A stretch of DNA of 64,000 nucleotides from Desulfurella amilsii (lineage in GTDB: Bacteria; Campylobacterota_A; Desulfurellia; Desulfurellales; Desulfurellaceae): positions 959,501 through 1,023,500 of the forward strand of contig NZ_MDSU01000018.1 in NCBI RefSeq assembly GCF_002119425.1, given 5' to 3'. The notes beneath the pieces were generated by a model. It ran no database searches, had not been told where the DNA came from, and saw only the letters and a program-made list of their open reading frames with translations. Positions 25,650 to 33,639 of this stretch are shown in pieces (the stretch's first letter is position 1; the number at the start of each line of letters is the position of its first letter). Both the position numbers and the translations under genes were made by a program.

Positions 25650-25677
25650 AATGTAATCGAAATTATTTATATGTCAA
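25650..25677 (-). promoter_or_regulatory. promoter of the graspetide-like operon
   Basis: On the minus strand, TTGACA (25672-25677) and TACATT (25650-25655) are spaced by 16 bases, about 50 bases before the peptide start. It is divergent from the acs promoter in a 274-base AT-rich intergenic region that holds no other clear feature. Confidence 0.65.
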
Positions 25678-25804
25678 ATTAATTTTCTTAATATATCACT
25701 TAATTTTAATTAGTATTTAAAATTCATTTTTTACGTAATTATAGTTAATTATTATTTTTTTGCTAAAAAGTTAACTTTTATTTTAAATTTTTTTAAAAAG
25801 AATC

Positions 25805-25833
25805 TTGACACTAAATATAAATTTCTATATTAT
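25805..25833 (+). promoter_or_regulatory. acs promoter
   Basis: A perfect TTGACA (25805-25810) is followed after 17 bases by TATTAT (25828-25833), about 40 bases before the acs start. An AGGGGGGA ribosome site lies at 25861-25868. Confidence 0.75.
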
Positions 25834-25872
25834 TTTAAAAGAGATATATAAAATCATAGAAGGGGGGATAAA

Positions 25873-27846
25873 ATGCATGAGCAAACTTCGAAAGGCGACA
25901 ATTTTTTAATCCACGCATCTGGAGATTTTCTTCAAAACGCAAATTTAAACGCTAAGCTTTATGAAGAGTACCTTCAGTGGGCAAAAAAAGATTGGGAAGG
26001 ATTTTGGGATTATTTTGGCAAAAAAGAAATTACATGGTTTGAACCTTTCAAAAAGGTTTTTGATGACTCTAGCATCCCATTTTACAAATTTTTTGTAGAT
26101 GGTAAACTAAACATTAGCTATAACTGCATTGATAGACACTTATCTACATGGAGAAAAAACCGAGCCGCAATAATTTGGGAAAGCGAAATTGGCGAAAGCA
26201 AAACAATAACTTATAGAGAACTCTATTATCAAGTAAATAAATTTGCAAATGTACTAAAAACTCTAGGTGTAAGAAAAGGTGATAGAGTAGTACTCTACAT
26301 GCCAATGATAACAGAGCTTCCCATTGCAATGCTTGCATGCGCTAGGGTTGGAGCTATACACAGTGTAGTATTTGGTGGATTTTCACCAGCGGCACTGAGA
26401 GAGCGCATCTTAGATGCAAATGCAAATGTAATTATAACAGCAGATGGTGGAAGAAGAGGTGGTAGAGCTATACCTTTGAAAGATAGCGTAGATGAAGCCA
26501 TTAAAGATTTAAAAAACATAAAATATGTTGTCGTTGTAAAACATATCGGAAGAGATATTTTTATGAAAACATTGAGAGATTTCTGGTGGAGCGACCTTAT
26601 GAGCGATCCTGATTATGCAAAAAATTATTGTGAACCAGAGGTTATGGATTCAGAAGATCCATTCTTTTTACTATACACATCTGGCTCCACGGGAAAACCA
26701 AAAGGTGTTTTACATACAACCGCAGGTTACCTCATATGGCGTATATTAACTGCCAAATGGGTATTTGATTTAAAAGACGAAGACACATTTTGGAGTACAG
26801 CTGATTTAGGTTGGATTTCTGGGCACTCATACACACTCTATGGTCCACTATCGGTTGGCTCAACAACACTTATTTATGAAGGCATACCCACATACCCAGA
26901 TCCAGGCCAATGGTGGCGCTTAATTGAAAAATACAGTGTAAATGTTTTATACACAGCGCCAACGGCACTCAGGGCACTTATGAAATACGGCGAAGAATAC
27001 CCAAAAAAATACAACTTGTCGTCCTTAAGATTGCTAACCACTGGTGGCGAAAGACTTAATTCTGCTGCGTGGCTGTGGTATTACAAAAATGTGGGCCAAG
27101 AAAGATGCCCTATTATTGATGCGTATGGCCAAACAGAAACAGCTGGCCATATGCTTTCATCGCTACCAGTAGCACCACAAAAACCGGGCTCTGTTGGCAT
27201 TCCTGTGCCTGGTGCTTTCCCTGAAATCGTTGATGATGAAGGGAACATTATAAATGAACCATACAAAACAGGAAATTTAGTGTTTACAAAACCCTGGCCC
27301 TCAATGGTTCGAACACTCTGGCAAAACGACGAATTGTATAAAAAAACTTACTGGAGTGCTTTTGATGGTAAATACTACTTAACTGGCGATATCGCTTACA
27401 AAGATGAAGAAGGATATTACTGGATGGAAGGTAGAATTGATGATGTCGTTAATGTTTCTGCTCATAGAATAGGCTGTGCTGAAATTGAAAATGCGCTAAC
27501 GGGCTATCCTGCTATTACTGAAGCCGCTGTTGTGGGCGTACCAGATGATATTACAGGTGAGGCTATTTTTGCCTATGTTGTTCTCAAAGAAGGTGTCGAT
27601 TTAACTCATCACGATGAGCTTGTGCGCGATATAAGAGACCACGTAGGCAGACAAATTGGCCCAATAGCAAAGCCATCTGAAATTGTTTTTGTTGACCAAA
27701 TGCCAAAAACAAGGTCTGGAAAGATTGTTAGAAGACTATTAAAGGCGCTCGCAACAGACAAACCTATCACACAAGATACTTCAACACTTGAAGACATAAG
27801 TGTCATCGAAAAACTCAAAAAAGCCCTCAAAGAGCGAAATGACTAA
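25873..27846 (+). CDS. acs: acetyl-CoA synthetase (AMP-forming)
   Basis: Activates acetate to acetyl-CoA through acetyl-AMP, 657 aa, the normal length. The N-terminal [11 protein letters not shown] and [11 protein letters not shown] are typical of Acs. The ATP loop is [20 protein letters not shown] (about residues 262-281). [11 protein letters not shown] and [34 protein letters not shown] form the adenylation site and hinge. The catalytic Lys lies in [13 protein letters not shown] (about residue 620), the residue acetylated by Pat enzymes in other bacteria. It is monocistronic, with its own promoter and terminator. A Pat-like gene is at 36272. It indicates growth on acetate. Confidence 0.97.
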   Translation: MHEQTSKGDNFLIHASGDFLQNANLNAKLYEEYLQWAKKDWEGFWDYFGKKEITWFEPFKKVFDDSSIPFYKFFVDGKLNISYNCIDRHLSTWRKNRAAIIWESEIGESKTITYRELYYQVNKFANVLKTLGVRKGDRVVLYMPMITELPIAMLACARVGAIHSVVFGGFSPAALRERILDANANVIITADGGRRGGRAIPLKDSVDEAIKDLKNIKYVVVVKHIGRDIFMKTLRDFWWSDLMSDPDYAKNYCEPEVMDSEDPFFLLYTSGSTGKPKGVLHTTAGYLIWRILTAKWVFDLKDEDTFWSTADLGWISGHSYTLYGPLSVGSTTLIYEGIPTYPDPGQWWRLIEKYSVNVLYTAPTALRALMKYGEEYPKKYNLSSLRLLTTGGERLNSAAWLWYYKNVGQERCPIIDAYGQTETAGHMLSSLPVAPQKPGSVGIPVPGAFPEIVDDEGNIINEPYKTGNLVFTKPWPSMVRTLWQNDELYKKTYWSAFDGKYYLTGDIAYKDEEGYYWMEGRIDDVVNVSAHRIGCAEIENALTGYPAITEAAVVGVPDDITGEAIFAYVVLKEGVDLTHHDELVRDIRDHVGRQIGPIAKPSEIVFVDQMPKTRSGKIVRRLLKALATDKPITQDTSTLEDISVIEKLKKALKERND

Positions 27847-27856
27847 TATTTTCTTG

Positions 27857-27892
27857 CTTTGACCAGTCTAACTGCTGGTCAAAGAATTTTTA
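27857..27892 (+). terminator. intrinsic terminator of acs
   Basis: CTTTGACCAG (27857-27866) and CTGGTCAAAG (27875-27884) form a perfect 10-bp stem with an 8-base loop, followed by AATTTTTATC. Confidence 0.85.
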
Positions 27893-28057
27893 TCAATAAA
27901 TTTCTTTAAATCTTTACATATTTTTTTCACTTTCTTGAAGATTTTTTTACACTGAAATAATTACACTAAAAACAAAAATATACTGGGCAAAAAAAAGGGG
28001 ACAGGCTACTTTATTCTATCTTCGCGCATAATTAAGTGTCGCAACATTAAGTAATCT

Positions 28058-28243
28058 GTGCTATATGTTTCTATGGAAATGGAAGCGGTAATTAGAAAGA
28101 AAAATGAGCCATTGGAAAAGCTGCTTGACGAGCATACACGCCGTCTTTGGGCAGCAACCGAGGCAAATGCTTTAGGGTGTGACGGAATTTCCATAATATC
28201 CCGAGCAACTGGAATATCCCGCAGGGCAATACTCGTTGGTATC
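28058..28243 (+). pseudogene. N-terminal fragment of an ISAzo13-family transposase
   Basis: The frame reads LEKLLDEHTRRLWAATEANA, then CDGISIISRATGISRRAI. This matches from memory the N-terminal helix-turn-helix of ISAzo13-family transposases (LDERTRRLWAAxEA, then ATGLSRRTI). Homology ends near 28243, where the sequence passes into the antisense of the RAYT gene. Only about 60 of the expected several hundred residues remain. Confidence 0.65.
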
Positions 28244-28441
28244 AACGAAAACCATTTGGAAGTGATTTGGCATCAGGAAGTAGGCAAAAATCTTTACTGG
28301 AAATAGTTTCTTTGCTCGTTTCATTAAACTGATAAATCTCTCATAATCTTCAGCTTTATGAAAAACCTCTTGCCTGCCGTTGCCACGGTTTATAACATGA
28401 TAGATATATTTGTCTGCTAAAGCCCTTGCTATTCTTGGCAT
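28244..28441 (-). pseudogene. truncated REP-associated tyrosine transposase (RAYT)
   Basis: It begins MPRIARALADKYIYHVINRG, the usual RAYT start, and continues EDYERFISLMKRAKK to FAYFLMPNHFQMVF at residue 66. There it breaks into foreign sequence. The HUH motif of these single-stranded DNA transposases should read MPNHxH, but the second His is Gln here. The catalytic Tyr region is missing. The start codon lies about 18 bases inside the right inverted repeat. Confidence 0.8.
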
Positions 28442-28477
28442 TTCCTATGTCTAACCTATAAAAGTAGCCTGTCCCCT

Positions 28478-28617
28478 GATTCTCTCCTTGATTATTTAAA
28501 TCTCGGAAACGCTTATAGAGTGACGAGGGATTTTGAAAAAACTGAAGAAAAAATCAAAAAACGATTTATAGAAGAAGGGCCTTTAAAGCCCTTCTTCTAT
28601 ATTTGGGGGGGGGTATT
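28478..28617 (+). other. orphan open stretch between RAYT element and pstS
   Basis: From about 28488, an open plus-strand frame without a start codon reads LDYLNLGNAYRVTRDF, then TEEKIKKRFIEEG, and runs through the hairpin to a stop at 28620. It looks like the tail of a lost gene but matches nothing I recognise. A run of nine G (28605-28613) just beyond the pstS stop is unusual in this AT-rich sequence. Confidence 0.35.
28560..28601 (-). terminator. intrinsic terminator of pstS
   Basis: TATAGAAGAAGGGC (28567-28580) and GCCCTTCTTCTATA (28588-28601) form a perfect 14-bp stem with a 7-base loop. On the minus strand it is followed by AAATCG and a T tract. Confidence 0.85.
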
Positions 28618-29649
28618 TTAGAAACCGTTTTCATTTAAATATTTGAATATCAAGCCTTTCGTTGATTGAGGCAATGGAATGTAGCCTAGACTCTCAGCTG
28701 CTTTATTGCCATGTTCAAATGCCCATTTAAAGAACTTAACCGCTTGCTTGTGTTGAGGGTTAGACTGTTTTGGTATTAGCACAAAAGTACCAGATACGAT
28801 TGGCCAAGTCTTTGGACCACTTTGGTTTACCAAAGCTTCACAAAAACCATTGCTTGCTTGCCAGTTTGCTTTTGCAGCAGCTTCTTTAAATGCTGCAACA
28901 GTAGGTACAACCCACTTGCCTTCTTTGTTTTGCAATACTACACTTGTTAGATGACTTTGCAGCCAAAATGCATACTCTACATATCCAATTGAGCCCTTGA
29001 TCTGTTTTACATAGTTTGATACACCCATATTGCCTTTACCACCCACACCTGTTGGCCAGTTTACAGATAAACCGTAGTGGATTTTCTCATCCCATTCTTT
29101 GTTAATCTGGCTTAGCCAGTATGTAACATTCCAGTTTGTGCCAGAGCCGTCTGCCCTGTGAACTATTGTAATAGGTATATGTGGTAATCTTAAACCAGGA
29201 TTATCCTTTCTAATTTGGGGATCATCCCAATACTTAATTTGTCCCATAAATATTTTAGGGATAACAGCATCAGATAATTTGAGCTGGTTATCCTTAATAC
29301 CTGGAATATTTACCACCAATACTATACCTCCAACAAGAGAGGGAAACTGAAGCAAATTTTTTTTATCAAGCTCTTTTTTAGATAAACACATATCTGAGCC
29401 ACCAAATGCAACAATCCCTTGACTAACTTGCTGTATACCTGCACCAGAGCCAACACCCTGATAGTTTACTTCCGCGCCCGTAACTTTCTCATACTCAAAA
29501 GCCCACTTAGTGTAAACTGGGTAAGCAAAAGTTGAACCTGCGCCGTTGATCGACCCGTCTGCTTGAGACAGTTTTGCATTAAAAACAACACTGCCTACCA
29601 AAAAGACAGCAATCACAAAAAGCTTTAACCACTTTTGTGACTTTAACAT
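28618..29649 (-). CDS. pstS: phosphate ABC transporter substrate-binding protein PstS
   Basis: Periplasmic phosphate-binding protein, 343 aa, with a signal peptide ending SQADG. The mature start, SINGAGSTFAYPVYTKWAFEYEKVTG, and the segments GSGAGIQQVSQG, FGGSDMCLS, VVNIPGI and HRADGSGTNWNVTYWLS are classic PstS and include phosphate-binding Ser, Gly and Arg/Asp residues. The start is ATG 29649 with GGAGGTG before it. No pstC, pstA, pstB or phoU is adjacent. It stands alone between two related mobile elements. Confidence 0.95.
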   Translation of the reverse strand: MLKSQKWLKLFVIAVFLVGSVVFNAKLSQADGSINGAGSTFAYPVYTKWAFEYEKVTGAEVNYQGVGSGAGIQQVSQGIVAFGGSDMCLSKKELDKKNLLQFPSLVGGIVLVVNIPGIKDNQLKLSDAVIPKIFMGQIKYWDDPQIRKDNPGLRLPHIPITIVHRADGSGTNWNVTYWLSQINKEWDEKIHYGLSVNWPTGVGGKGNMGVSNYVKQIKGSIGYVEYAFWLQSHLTSVVLQNKEGKWVVPTVAAFKEAAAKANWQASNGFCEALVNQSGPKTWPIVSGTFVLIPKQSNPQHKQAVKFFKWAFEHGNKAAESLGYIPLPQSTKGLIFKYLNENGF

Positions 29650-29663
29650 AAACACCTCCTACA

Positions 29664-29686
29664 AAATAATAGCTTACCTATTATTT
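29664..29686. repeat. perfect inverted repeat in the pstS leader
   Basis: AAATAATAG (29664-29672) and CTATTATTT (29678-29686) with a 5-base spacer lie just before the pstS ribosome site. It could be an operator or a weak mRNA hairpin. It is AT-rich, so chance cannot be ruled out. Confidence 0.45.
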
Positions 29687-29729
29687 GTCTTAATTATGCA
29701 AATTGTCTATCAAATAATCATCAAGAAAA

Positions 29730-29746
29730 CGTAAAATATTTGTAAA
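29730..29746 (-). promoter_or_regulatory. Pho-box-like direct repeat upstream of pstS
   Basis: On the minus strand, TTTACA-N5-TTTACG is a direct repeat with 11-base period about 80 bases before pstS. It resembles TT(A/T/C)ACA repeats bound by PhoP/PhoB-type regulators. No clean -35/-10 pair was identified here. Confidence 0.35.
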
Positions 29747-29848
29747 CTAACACTATTTTAACTCAACAAGAAGTGTATTTTTACCTATTGAATACTTCTT
29801 CCCGTGCCAGTAAACCTTTGTATTTAGGGGAGGGGAAAAAGTAAGAGG

Positions 29849-29988
29849 AAAAAGGGGACAGGCTACTTTATTTTATCTTCTATTTCTTTTTTGGTCTTCC
29901 ATTTCGCTTTATGGTTGATTCCAAGCCAAATACTTTTTTGATTCTTGCTTGCCATTTTTTACCTATAAAAGTAGCCTGTCCCCTTTTT
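29849..29988 (-). mobile_element. 140-bp nonautonomous element (MITE) related to the RAYT element
   Basis: The ends AAAAAGGGGACAGGCTACTT (29849-29868) and its complement (29969-29988) are the same inverted repeats as in the element at 27992-28477. Inside, a 30-codon minus-strand frame (29863-29955) begins MASKNQKSIWLG and ends EIEDKIK. Its stop is inside the repeat, like the EDRIK end of the larger element. It is best read as an internally deleted derivative. Confidence 0.75.
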
Positions 29989-29998
29989 CTGAATTTAG

Positions 29999-32671
29999 CT
30001 AATCTAACAAGAAGTGCGCATTAAAGATACCACTAACTTTCTGTTGCAATTTTTTGATTTTACCTTCTAAATTATCTTCTTTTAACAGAAATTCTAAAAC
30101 AGGTAACTTGTATTTAATGTCATTTGGTATAAGTCTTGTTAAGTTGAGTATTTTTGAAAAATATATATAAACGGCTTTTAAAAACCTCACCTCTTTTATT
30201 TGCGAGATCTCACCGATCATCTCTTCGATGCTTCGTCCAAATTTAAAACATCCATTTTGTATGCATAAGAGTTGCAAAATAAATTCAATATCAACTATGC
30301 CACCTTTAGCATTTTTAATATCAAAACCCTTGTGAGCTTCTATGAGATTTTTCATATCCCTTATGCTTTTTTTATCGATAAAACGGGCAAATTCAGTAAT
30401 TGAGTCTTTTAAATCGCACTCAACATCGCTATAAATAATACGAGCTTTCTGGATAGCTAACTTTTCCCAATCTTTTGCGTATTTTAAAAGATAGGTTTTA
30501 AAATAGTCAATCTCAGACGCAATCAAGCCTTTCTCGCCAAATGGCCTTAACCTCAAATCAACACTGTAGAGCTTGTTAAGCTCTTTTACCAGATTTGAAA
30601 CTTCAGAAATTTTTTTATCATCAACGGATTTTGCAAGAAAGACCAAATCTAGATCGCTATTTATAAACAATTCTTCAATGCCAAGTTTACCATAGGCCAA
30701 AACAATCAAATCTTTTATTTCGAGCTTTTCTATTAAGTGTTTTATAAAATTTTGCGCAAAAACTGATAAGATTTTTTTGCTTTTCTTATCGAGTTTTCCG
30801 CTTAAAAGTTTAAGCGCCACATTAAATTCTAATCTTTCCTTTTCCTGTTTTGTAAGTTCTAATATTTCTAATGGCTGGTCAATATAAAAAAACTCATCAA
30901 CCAAAAAAGAATACTGGTCTAGCTTTTGGTGTAAGCCCAAAGCAAATGCCAAAGTTGCGGTTTCAAAAATGCGCTTATTGCCAAAAAAAGTATCGTAATA
31001 GTTTGGCAAAATACTATTAAAACCAGACAATACATTTAAAAAAAGCCTGCTGTTTAAACTCTTAGCCATACTTTTAAATCGCTTGTAGAGTGTATCTATG
31101 GCAGCACTTAAAAGCGCAGGGTTTGATTTGGCAAATTTTGATTTTCTTGCGATATCGCTTAGTTGAATAGATATTTGCTTATAATCGCTAAATTCTTCTT
31201 CAAAAAAACCTTCTAGACTTTCAATTGGTGAAAAAATGGGTATATTGTGTGCATAAAAAATTGTTTTATAAATCTCATGCACTGTATCTGTTATTTTGTT
31301 GTATATTTTTAAAAATTCGGATGTTTTAAGGCCAAATTTTTTTGCAAAGATTTCCAGTTCTTCTTTATTTAAAGGTAAATCTGCCGTTTGCTTTTCATCT
31401 TTTAATTGTATTTTGTGCTCAACTAACCTCAAAAACAAATAGCATGCTTTAAGCTTTCTAGCTTGCTTTAGGTAACCTTTATCGTATAAAATATCCAAAG
31501 CCTCAAGCGTTGAGTTAGTTTGCAAATCAGTATCTTTGCCAGCATATATAAGCTGAAAATATTGAGTTATAAACTCAACTTCGCGAATTCCTCCAAGTCC
31601 TAATTTTACATTAATTTTTAAAGGTTCTATTACGTCATTTTTATAGTTAGATAGTTTTTCTAGTTTAATTTTGTAGCGCATAGACCTAACATCTTCAATG
31701 TAGCTTATATCTATGTTTTTGGTATATACAAAAGGTCTTACAACAGAAAAAAACTTTTTTGCTACGCCAATATCTCCAGCTGAGAACCTTGCTCTTGTTA
31801 GGGCAAATTTTTCCCAAACTTGGCCAAAACTAAAATAATAATTCTCATACTCATCTACGCTTAGTGATAAACTAGAATTGTTTCCAAAAGGGCGTAGCCT
31901 TGTATCAACCCTAAAAACAAAACTACCAAATTGCACATCCGATATAATAGATACAACGTCTTGAGCAACTTTAAAGTAATTTTGAGTATCATTAGCATTA
32001 TCATGAACAAATATTATGTCTATATCGCTAGAAAAATTTAATTCCCTTGCACCCAATTTTCCCATGCTAATAATGCACAGATTTCTATCCTTAAAACCTT
32101 CTTCGTTAAATGCTATATCAAGGGCAACTTCCAAACAAGCATCAGCTAATTCCGATAGTTCTGTATAAATTTCGTGAGATTTGCAAATTTTCGAAATTTC
32201 TTTTGAAGCGATTCGTAAATATTCCTTTTTCCTATATTCTCTCAATAAATACTTTTTTTCGTCTAAAGTTTTTTTTGATTTTATAAATTTATCTATTTCT
32301 TCTTTAAAAATTAATTTTGTTTTGTTAGCAGCTAACTCTTCTAAAAGCCAGTAAAAGTACTCATTGTGGTTAATAAGTAGTAGTGAAAGTGTATTACTTT
32401 GAGCAAATATATCAAAAAGTAAATCACAATAAAATTTAGAAGCTTTTAAAATCTCAAACAAAGTGATTTTGGCTGTTGTATTTTCTAAAAATCTTTCAAA
32501 GTAACTAAAAGCTTGATCTGGGTTTGCACACAAATTAAGTGATTCTTTTATTTCTTTTATACAATTTAAAAAACTCTCTAAAACACCCAATTTAGAACTT
32601 ATATAAAGGAGCAATTTGTAGGCTTTGGTTTTATTTTTGAACAAGTTTAAAAAATTACCAAGATTATTCAC
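29999..32671 (-). CDS. glnE: bifunctional glutamine synthetase adenylyltransferase/deadenylase GlnE
   Basis: An 890-aa regulator that adds or removes AMP on glutamine synthetase according to nitrogen state. Two nucleotidyltransferase domains are visible. The N-terminal one has MGKLGARELNFSSDIDIIFVHD (near residue 210) and RVDTRLRPFG. The C-terminal one has AYGKLGIEELFINSDLDLVFL (near 665) and SVDLRLRPFGEKG. Each carries the acidic D-x-D pair. GIREVEFITQ and GGIVDIEFILQ lie in the linked helical domains. It overlaps secF by four bases, an unusual partner. No glnA or glnB is in the window. Confidence 0.95.
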   Translation of the reverse strand: MNNLGNFLNLFKNKTKAYKLLLYISSKLGVLESFLNCIKEIKESLNLCANPDQAFSYFERFLENTTAKITLFEILKASKFYCDLLFDIFAQSNTLSLLLINHNEYFYWLLEELAANKTKLIFKEEIDKFIKSKKTLDEKKYLLREYRKKEYLRIASKEISKICKSHEIYTELSELADACLEVALDIAFNEEGFKDRNLCIISMGKLGARELNFSSDIDIIFVHDNANDTQNYFKVAQDVVSIISDVQFGSFVFRVDTRLRPFGNNSSLSLSVDEYENYYFSFGQVWEKFALTRARFSAGDIGVAKKFFSVVRPFVYTKNIDISYIEDVRSMRYKIKLEKLSNYKNDVIEPLKINVKLGLGGIREVEFITQYFQLIYAGKDTDLQTNSTLEALDILYDKGYLKQARKLKACYLFLRLVEHKIQLKDEKQTADLPLNKEELEIFAKKFGLKTSEFLKIYNKITDTVHEIYKTIFYAHNIPIFSPIESLEGFFEEEFSDYKQISIQLSDIARKSKFAKSNPALLSAAIDTLYKRFKSMAKSLNSRLFLNVLSGFNSILPNYYDTFFGNKRIFETATLAFALGLHQKLDQYSFLVDEFFYIDQPLEILELTKQEKERLEFNVALKLLSGKLDKKSKKILSVFAQNFIKHLIEKLEIKDLIVLAYGKLGIEELFINSDLDLVFLAKSVDDKKISEVSNLVKELNKLYSVDLRLRPFGEKGLIASEIDYFKTYLLKYAKDWEKLAIQKARIIYSDVECDLKDSITEFARFIDKKSIRDMKNLIEAHKGFDIKNAKGGIVDIEFILQLLCIQNGCFKFGRSIEEMIGEISQIKEVRFLKAVYIYFSKILNLTRLIPNDIKYKLPVLEFLLKEDNLEGKIKKLQQKVSGIFNAHFLLD

Positions 32672-33630
32672 TCAATCTTATATGAACGCTTAAACAACTC
32701 TTCTGGCGCAACATCTTGCTTTTTAGCCTCTGGCAACAATGGTCCTTTGAATAAAAACAGCACTGGCGAGGCAATAAAAATAGACGAGTAGGTACCTGTA
32801 ATAAATCCTATCAGCAAAGCAAAAGACATACCCCTTAATACACTGCCACCAAACAAGAACAAAATTAATGTTACCAAAATTACAGTGCTAGATGTTATTA
32901 TGGTCCTACTTAACGTTTCACTAATACCTATATTTATAGCATCAATTTTACTAAGCTTCGGATCGTTTTTTAACTTTTCCCTAATCCTATCAAAGATAAT
33001 AACAGTATCATTTACTGAATAGCCTACAATGGTAAGCAACGCAGCTATTACATCCAATGTCAGTTCATAATTAAACAACGATAAAAACCCCAATGTTATT
33101 AATACATCATGAACCAATGAGGCTACAGAAGCAACAGCAAAATTATACCTAAATCTAATTGATATATAAATTAATATACCTAAAAAAGAAAGTAAAACTG
33201 CAATAACGGCTTTCTTAGTAAAATCATTCCCAATTTTTGGACCTATAACATTGACTTTTAATATTTGATATGCATTTGAACCATATTGTGCAAAAGACTT
33301 GGCAATTTCTGCATTTAAAATATCATTATTTATATTACTTAGGGGTATCTCTACCAAGTATTGACCACTTGTATTACCATAATTTTCTATTGACATATGT
33401 TTAAAATAATTAGATTTTTCCAACAAGGATCTAACTTCGCCTGTTCCAATATTGTTTTTTACCTGCAATATAATTGCCGTTCCACCTTTAAATTCTATAC
33501 CTACTTTAAATCCATTTTTTATAATTAAAGAAATTAAACCCACTGCAATCAAAAAAATAGATAAGTAAATCCCCCACTTAAATTTTGATACAAAATCTAC
33601 TTTTAAGCCTGGTTTAAAAATATGCAGCAT
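32668..33630 (-). CDS. secF: protein translocase subunit SecF
   Basis: Inner-membrane partner of SecD, which uses the proton motive force to complete protein export. It has 320 aa and six membrane segments. The N-terminal signature FKGGTAIILQV, the later VSVG-like GYSVNDTVIIFDRIRE (about residues 200-215), and SRTIITSSTVILVTLILFLFGG are diagnostic. It ends in a short cytoplasmic tail. It lies nine bases after secD and overlaps glnE. Confidence 0.95.
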   Translation of the reverse strand: MLHIFKPGLKVDFVSKFKWGIYLSIFLIAVGLISLIIKNGFKVGIEFKGGTAIILQVKNNIGTGEVRSLLEKSNYFKHMSIENYGNTSGQYLVEIPLSNINNDILNAEIAKSFAQYGSNAYQILKVNVIGPKIGNDFTKKAVIAVLLSFLGILIYISIRFRYNFAVASVASLVHDVLITLGFLSLFNYELTLDVIAALLTIVGYSVNDTVIIFDRIREKLKNDPKLSKIDAINIGISETLSRTIITSSTVILVTLILFLFGGSVLRGMSFALLIGFITGTYSSIFIASPVLFLFKGPLLPEAKKQDVAPEELFKRSYKIE

Positions 33631-33639
33631 TATTAACTC

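Larger units (their letters stand above)
27992..28477 (-). mobile_element. degenerate RAYT-type element with an embedded ISAzo13-like fragment
   Basis: The ends are inverted copies of a GGGGACAGGCTACTTTA motif (27997-28013, and complementary at 28459-28476). Such ends commonly flank REP-associated tyrosine transposase genes. Inside, the minus strand carries the first 66 or so codons of such a transposase. Its last codons (EDRIK and a stop within the left repeat) are also present. The middle is replaced by an opposite-strand fragment of an ISAzo13-type transposase. The element is therefore dead, unless helped in trans. Confidence 0.75.

Noticed and set aside
28006-28245. 79-codon minus-strand frame as an independent gene
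   Set aside because: Most of it is antisense to the ISAzo13-like fragment. Only its last codons (EDRIK, stop) are meaningful, as the end of the RAYT gene.
29767-29802. Imperfect inverted repeat AAGAAGTGTATT with AATACTTCTT
   Set aside because: It has a bulge, no T tract, and lies in AT-rich intergenic DNA. It is too weak to call a terminator.
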